NCBI GenBank assembly: GCA_000434435.1
Contig: FR895605.1
Location: 1 to 8,766 of the forward strand
Length of the DNA: 8,766 nucleotides
Direction: 5' to 3'
Source of the DNA: Firmicutes bacterium CAG:475
GTDB lineage: Bacteria > Bacillota > Clostridia > Christensenellales > CAG-917
The position numbers and the translations under genes were made by a program. Positions 6,236-8,766 of this stretch are shown one piece after another; positions within the stretch are counted from its first letter, which is position 1; every line of letters begins with the position of its first letter. The notes beneath the pieces were generated by a model. The model searched no databases, was not told the origin of the DNA, and saw only the letters and a program-made list of their open reading frames with translations.

Positions 6236-6931
6236 ATGATACTTTGCGGATACGAAAAATTTTCAATGGTTGATTTCGACGGCAAAATCGCATGCACCGT
6301 GTTTACCGGCGGATGCAATTTCCGCTGTCCGTTTTGCCACAATGCGCCGCTTGTGGTGGGCAATGTCAAATCGCAACAAATAGATTGCGACGAAGTCTTT
6401 GATTATCTTCAAAAGAGAAAAGGGCTTGTGGACGCGGTTTGCGTGACGGGCGGCGAGCCTACGCTTCAACCCGATCTATGCGACTTTTTGGCAAAGGTGA
6501 GAGATATGGGCTATGCAACGAAGCTCGACACCAACGGACTTCGCCCCGACGTGCTCAAAGAGGTTTTGGACAAAAAACTTGTAGATTTCGTTGCAATGGA
6601 TGTCAAAAACAGCCCCGAAAAGTATGCGCGCACGGTTGGCGTCAACAACGTGGATATGGGCAAAATCCTCGAAAGCATGCGCCTTTTGAAAGAGAGCGGA
6701 GTGGACTACGAGTTCCGCACGACCATAATCAAAGAGTTCCACACCGCCGACGATATGCAAAAAATCGCCTATCTCGTTTCGGGTGCGCCTCGCTATTTCA
6801 TGCAAAAGTACAACGACAACGATGGCTGCATTGCCCACGGCTACACCCCCGTCGACAAAGCGGACGCCGAAAAGTATATCGAGTACTTTAAGGGGAAGGT
6901 CGGCAAGGTGGAATTGCGCGGCTACAAATAA
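6236..6931 (+). CDS. nrdG: Radical-SAM activase, NrdG2 type
   Basis: Anaerobic ribonucleoside-triphosphate reductase activating protein of the NrdG2 type (231 aa): a [4Fe-4S] radical-SAM enzyme that makes the glycyl radical on NrdD. The cluster motif is CNFRCPFC (Cys27, Cys31, Cys34, CX3CX2C), and TGGEP (71-75) is the SAM-binding motif. The N-terminal GYEKFSMVDFDGK fits the family pattern, so the first ATG is preferred to the internal one at 6266 even though no ribosome site precedes it. No nrdD gene is adjacent, so the partner is encoded elsewhere, or the protein activates another glycyl-radical enzyme. The stop codon is the first three bases of a large palindrome. It is divergent from the chrA pair across 94 bp. 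Confidence 0.85.
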   Translation: MILCGYEKFSMVDFDGKIACTVFTGGCNFRCPFCHNAPLVVGNVKSQQIDCDEVFDYLQKRKGLVDAVCVTGGEPTLQPDLCDFLAKVRDMGYATKLDTNGLRPDVLKEVLDKKLVDFVAMDVKNSPEKYARTVGVNNVDMGKILESMRLLKESGVDYEFRTTIIKEFHTADDMQKIAYLVSGAPRYFMQKYNDNDGCIAHGYTPVDKADAEKYIEYFKGKVGKVELRGYK

Positions 6932-7056
6932 AACTGCGCTATTTGGCGAATAACCGTGTCAACGCCGTTTTGCTCACCCGTCACGTACATTTTGGTACGT
7001 TGGGCGGATTTGCAAAAAGGCGTTTCCCTGTTTTTCATCCAAATATCGCAGTTTTA
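6929..7056. repeat. 128-bp registered palindromic element
   Basis: Outer arms 6929-6946 and 7039-7056 are complementary at 17 of 18 positions (TAAAACTGCG...). Inner arms 6961-6973 and 7012-7024 match at 12 of 13 (AACGCCGTTTTGC). The core ACGTAC (6983-6988) pairs with GTACGT (6995-7000) around ATTTTG. Outer and inner arms share one centre (6992.5), with 14-nt internal loops of equal length on both sides. The nrdG stop codon is part of the left arm. It could be a palindromic repetitive element, a small MITE, a structured 3' UTR or a bidirectional terminator. Confidence 0.8.
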
Positions 7057-7132
7057 TGTTTAGTAATTTGCTTTGTTCTTCATCTTAATATTGCGGTTGA
7101 GAAATCACACGTTTTTCAATGTGTGGAGGCGG

Positions 7133-7723
7133 TTATTTTATGGCGGATGTTTTTACGTTTACAAAACCTTGTTTCGCTTTGCAAAGAGGACATTCGTCCC
7201 ATGCCTCTTTCGAGGACGCTTCGTATCCGCAACCCGAACAACGCCATGTGGTTGCTTTATCCTTTTTGTAGAGCGTGCCGTTTTTGAGCTGATTGTGCAA
7301 ATCGTCAAAGATTTTCTTGTGCTGTTTTTCGACGTCGGCAAGCATTTTAAAAGTGTTTGCGACGTCTTCGAAGCCTTCCGAACGCGCGGTTTTTTCAAAG
7401 GATTGATACATCTTGATTTCGCTCTCGTGGTCTTCTGCGGCGAGAGCAAAGTTTTCCGTCAGATTCCATTTTTCTTTGAAAGGATAGCCTGCGTTGATTT
7501 GAATATTGTCGATTTGGTTTTTGCTTGCCTGCTGAATGAGAGTGTAGAGGAGTCTTGCGTGGTTAAACTCGTTGTACACCACCTTGTCCACGATTTCGGC
7601 AAGCGCGTTGTAGCCCTCGTTGCGCGCGCCGTATTCGACAAATTGATAGCGCACGTACGCTTGCGTTTCGCCAACGTACGCACGGGCGAGGTTTTGATAG
7701 GTTTTGCTTTCGATAAGTTTCAT
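7133..7723 (-). CDS. rbr: Rubrerythrin
   Basis: Cytoplasmic peroxide-reducing diiron protein of 196 aa. Residues 1-145 form a ferritin-like four-helix domain and 158-196 a rubredoxin domain. Visible iron ligands are Glu19 (GETQAY), Glu52 and His55 (NEFNHA), and Glu132 and His135 (VEKQHKK). The rubredoxin cysteines are Cys162, Cys165, Cys178 and Cys181. In the third helix the usual ExxE before MY reads EDHESEIKMY: if aligned without a gap to Desulfovibrio rubrerythrin as recalled, Asp98 and Ser101 fall at the two Glu ligand positions, with Glu97 and Glu100 one residue off. The start is set by AAGGAGA (7735-7729), with its AGGAG core 6 nt before the ATG. A PerR-like box lies in the leader. It is divergent from the Mrp gene. 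Confidence 0.95.
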   Translation of the reverse strand: MKLIESKTYQNLARAYVGETQAYVRYQFVEYGARNEGYNALAEIVDKVVYNEFNHARLLYTLIQQASKNQIDNIQINAGYPFKEKWNLTENFALAAEDHESEIKMYQSFEKTARSEGFEDVANTFKMLADVEKQHKKIFDDLHNQLKNGTLYKKDKATTWRCSGCGYEASSKEAWDECPLCKAKQGFVNVKTSAIK

Positions 7724-7744
7724 AGTTGTCTCCTTTTGGTTTTT

Positions 7745-7759
7745 TGATAATTATTGCAA
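7745..7759. promoter_or_regulatory. PerR-like box upstream of rubrerythrin
   Basis: TGATAATTATTGCAA matches the PerR-box consensus TTATAATNATTATAA at 11 of 14 fixed positions. It lies 22-36 bp upstream of the rubrerythrin start codon. Rubrerythrin genes are typical peroxide-regulon members in clostridia. No PerR gene is in the window and no clear -10/-35 pair for this gene was found, so the call is tentative. Confidence 0.45.
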
Positions 7760-7858
7760 AAGCGACGAGTTTTTATTCGGTATAAAGGCGGCGAAAAGTC
7801 CGTTGTTTCGTTTTTGCCGTCAATTTGTCGCAAAAGGCTTTTAATAATCGCGCGAAAG

Positions 7859-7867
7859 TGGTATCAT
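7859..7867 (+). promoter_or_regulatory. Extended -10 promoter of the Mrp gene
   Basis: TGGTATCAT is an extended -10 (TGn followed by TATCAT, 5 of 6 to consensus). The -35 region at 7839-7844 (TTTTAA) is weak, as extended -10 promoters often allow. Transcription would start near 7874. The leader holds a small hairpin, GCAAC (7890-7894) with GTTGC (7898-7902), just before the ribosome site. Confidence 0.5.
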
Positions 7868-7916
7868 CATAAGCGTAAATAAAGTTTTCGCAACATCGTT
7901 GCACAAGGAGTTATAT

Positions 7917-8726
7917 ATGAGCGATTGCACGCACGATTGCGGTTCTTGCTCCAAGGACTGCTCGTCAAGAATTACGTTTGAAAAGCAAAATCCGCTTTCC
8001 AACGTGAAAAAAGTTATCGGCATTGTCAGCGGAAAGGGCGGCGTAGGCAAATCGTTGGTTACGTCGTTGCTTGCCGTGGGCAAGGCAAGAGAAGGCAAAA
8101 ACGTTGCTATTTTGGATGCAGACATCACAGGCCCGTCCATTCCTCGCGCGTTCGGCATAAGAGGCACGGTTGAGGGCGACGCCAATGGAATTTATCCGCG
8201 TCAAAGCAATATGGGTATCAAAATCGTGTCCTCCAATTTGCTTCTGGACGACGAAACCGATCCTGTTATATGGAGAGGTCCCGTCATTGCCGGCATGGTC
8301 AAACAGTTTTGGACGGACGTCGTTTGGGACGACGTGGACTTTATGTTTGTGGACATGCCTCCGGGAACGGGCGATGTGCCGCTTACGGTTTTCCAATCGA
8401 TAAAACTCGACGGCATCATCATCGTCACTTCGCCGCAAGACCTCGTGTCCATGATAGTTGAAAAAGCCGTAAAAATGGCAAACAAAATGAATATCCGCAT
8501 CTACGGCGTGGTTGAAAACATGAGCTACATCGTATGCCCCGATTGCGGAAAACGCATCGAGATTTTCGGATCGGACAAGGTTGACAAGGTGGCAAAGGAC
8601 TTCAACCTTAAAGTGCTGGGCAAACTGCCTATGGATCAAAAAGTCGCATTTGCGGTGGACAACGGCGACGTTGAAATTCTGAACACCGACGCACTCAAAC
8701 CCGCTTTGGACGAAATTGAGAGTTAA
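7917..8726 (+). CDS. mrp: Mrp/NBP35-type P-loop ATPase, Fe-S cluster carrier
   Basis: Cytoplasmic deviant-Walker ATPase (269 aa) that binds and delivers Fe-S clusters to apoproteins. Visible motifs are GKGGVGKS (39-46), DADITGPS (67-74), VDMPPGTGD (145-153) and a C-terminal CPDC (Cys207, Cys210), the pair that bridges a cluster between two subunits. The N-terminus has four close cysteines (Cys4, Cys8, Cys11, Cys15; CX3CX2CX3C) where many bacterial Mrp proteins carry a DUF59 domain; this short Cys-rich head recalls NBP35 but with different spacing. The start is the ATG at 7917, 6 nt after AAGGAG (7905-7910); an in-frame TTG at 7899 lies upstream of that site and is rejected. It is divergent from rubrerythrin and fits Fe-S supply in an anaerobe. 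Confidence 0.92.
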   Translation: MSDCTHDCGSCSKDCSSRITFEKQNPLSNVKKVIGIVSGKGGVGKSLVTSLLAVGKAREGKNVAILDADITGPSIPRAFGIRGTVEGDANGIYPRQSNMGIKIVSSNLLLDDETDPVIWRGPVIAGMVKQFWTDVVWDDVDFMFVDMPPGTGDVPLTVFQSIKLDGIIIVTSPQDLVSMIVEKAVKMANKMNIRIYGVVENMSYIVCPDCGKRIEIFGSDKVDKVAKDFNLKVLGKLPMDQKVAFAVDNGDVEILNTDALKPALDEIES

Positions 8727-8766
8727 ATTTGTTTCGAAGACGGAATTGGAGTCGCAAGGCGACGAG
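8727..8766. other. Window end after the Mrp gene
   Basis: Forty bases with no gene start visible. GTCGC (8751-8755) and GCGAC (8759-8763) could form a 5-bp hairpin, but the sequence is cut before any T tract, so a terminator cannot be called. Confidence 0.4.

Noticed and set aside
6929..7056. Integron attC site
   Set aside because: The size is right, but the terminal RYYYAAC and GTTRRRY boxes are not recognisable and no integrase or cassette array is present.
7106..7125. Terminator after rubrerythrin (CACAC with GTGTG)
   Set aside because: Only 5 bp of stem with a long loop, and the following bases (ATTTCTC on the minus strand) are a poor T tract.
6943..7287. 114-aa plus-strand open frame after nrdG
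   Set aside because: It is a translation of the 128-bp palindrome and then of the antisense of rubrerythrin.
7073..7747. 224-aa plus-strand open frame opposite rubrerythrin
   Set aside because: Antisense to a gene with all rubrerythrin motifs; no own promoter or ribosome site.
8727..8766. Another copy of the 1961/2126 repeat (GGAATTG)
   Set aside because: Only seven bases agree clearly before the window ends.

Overview
The window reads like chromosomal DNA of an uncultured anaerobic Firmicute, probably gut-associated and in the broad Clostridia/Christensenellales area. That placement is inferred from gene content and style, not from a marker gene. The supporting genes are a rubrerythrin, an oxygen-sensitive radical-SAM NrdG-type activase, an Mrp-type Fe-S ATPase, AGGAG-type ribosome binding sites and TTTACA-17-TATAAT-type promoters. 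It holds six protein genes, several clear terminators and promoters, and two intergenic stretches rich in repeats and palindromes. No tRNA, rRNA, CRISPR array, transposase, phage gene or defence gene is visible. The coding part is ordinary housekeeping and carbohydrate metabolism; the more unusual material is intergenic.

Layout. At 88-1860 (+) is an intracellular GH13 alpha-glucan hydrolase of the neopullulanase/cyclomaltodextrinase type, followed by a hairpin terminator. From 1861 to 2590 there is no gene: the stretch is a mosaic of diverged direct repeats, an inverted pair of a GTCATTCCGAG repeat, and a stack of hairpin terminators, one of them a duplicated block. At 2591-4615 (-), converging on the amylase, is a GPH/SLC45-like MFS sugar transporter with two very large loops; its promoter and a leader palindrome lie at 4650-4712. 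At 4775-6141 (-) are two ChrA-family transporter genes that overlap by 4 nt and share one strong promoter. Divergent from them, at 6236-6931 (+), is an NrdG-type radical-SAM gene whose predicted transcript starts at or near its ATG. Its stop codon forms the first bases of a 128-bp registered palindrome (6929-7056). At 7133-7723 (-) is a rubrerythrin with a PerR-like box in its leader. Divergent from it, at 7917-8726 (+), is an Mrp/NBP35-type P-loop ATPase.

How the genes work together. The transporter and the cytoplasmic GH13 enzyme could form an uptake-and-hydrolysis pair for maltodextrin-like sugars, but they are convergent and not co-transcribed, so this rests on proximity and family only. 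The rubrerythrin, Mrp and NrdG genes fit an anaerobe's need to handle peroxide, to load Fe-S clusters and to activate a glycyl-radical reductase. No NrdD partner lies in the window. The ChrA pair may export chromate or, more likely in a gut anaerobe, another anion; the substrate cannot be read from the sequence.
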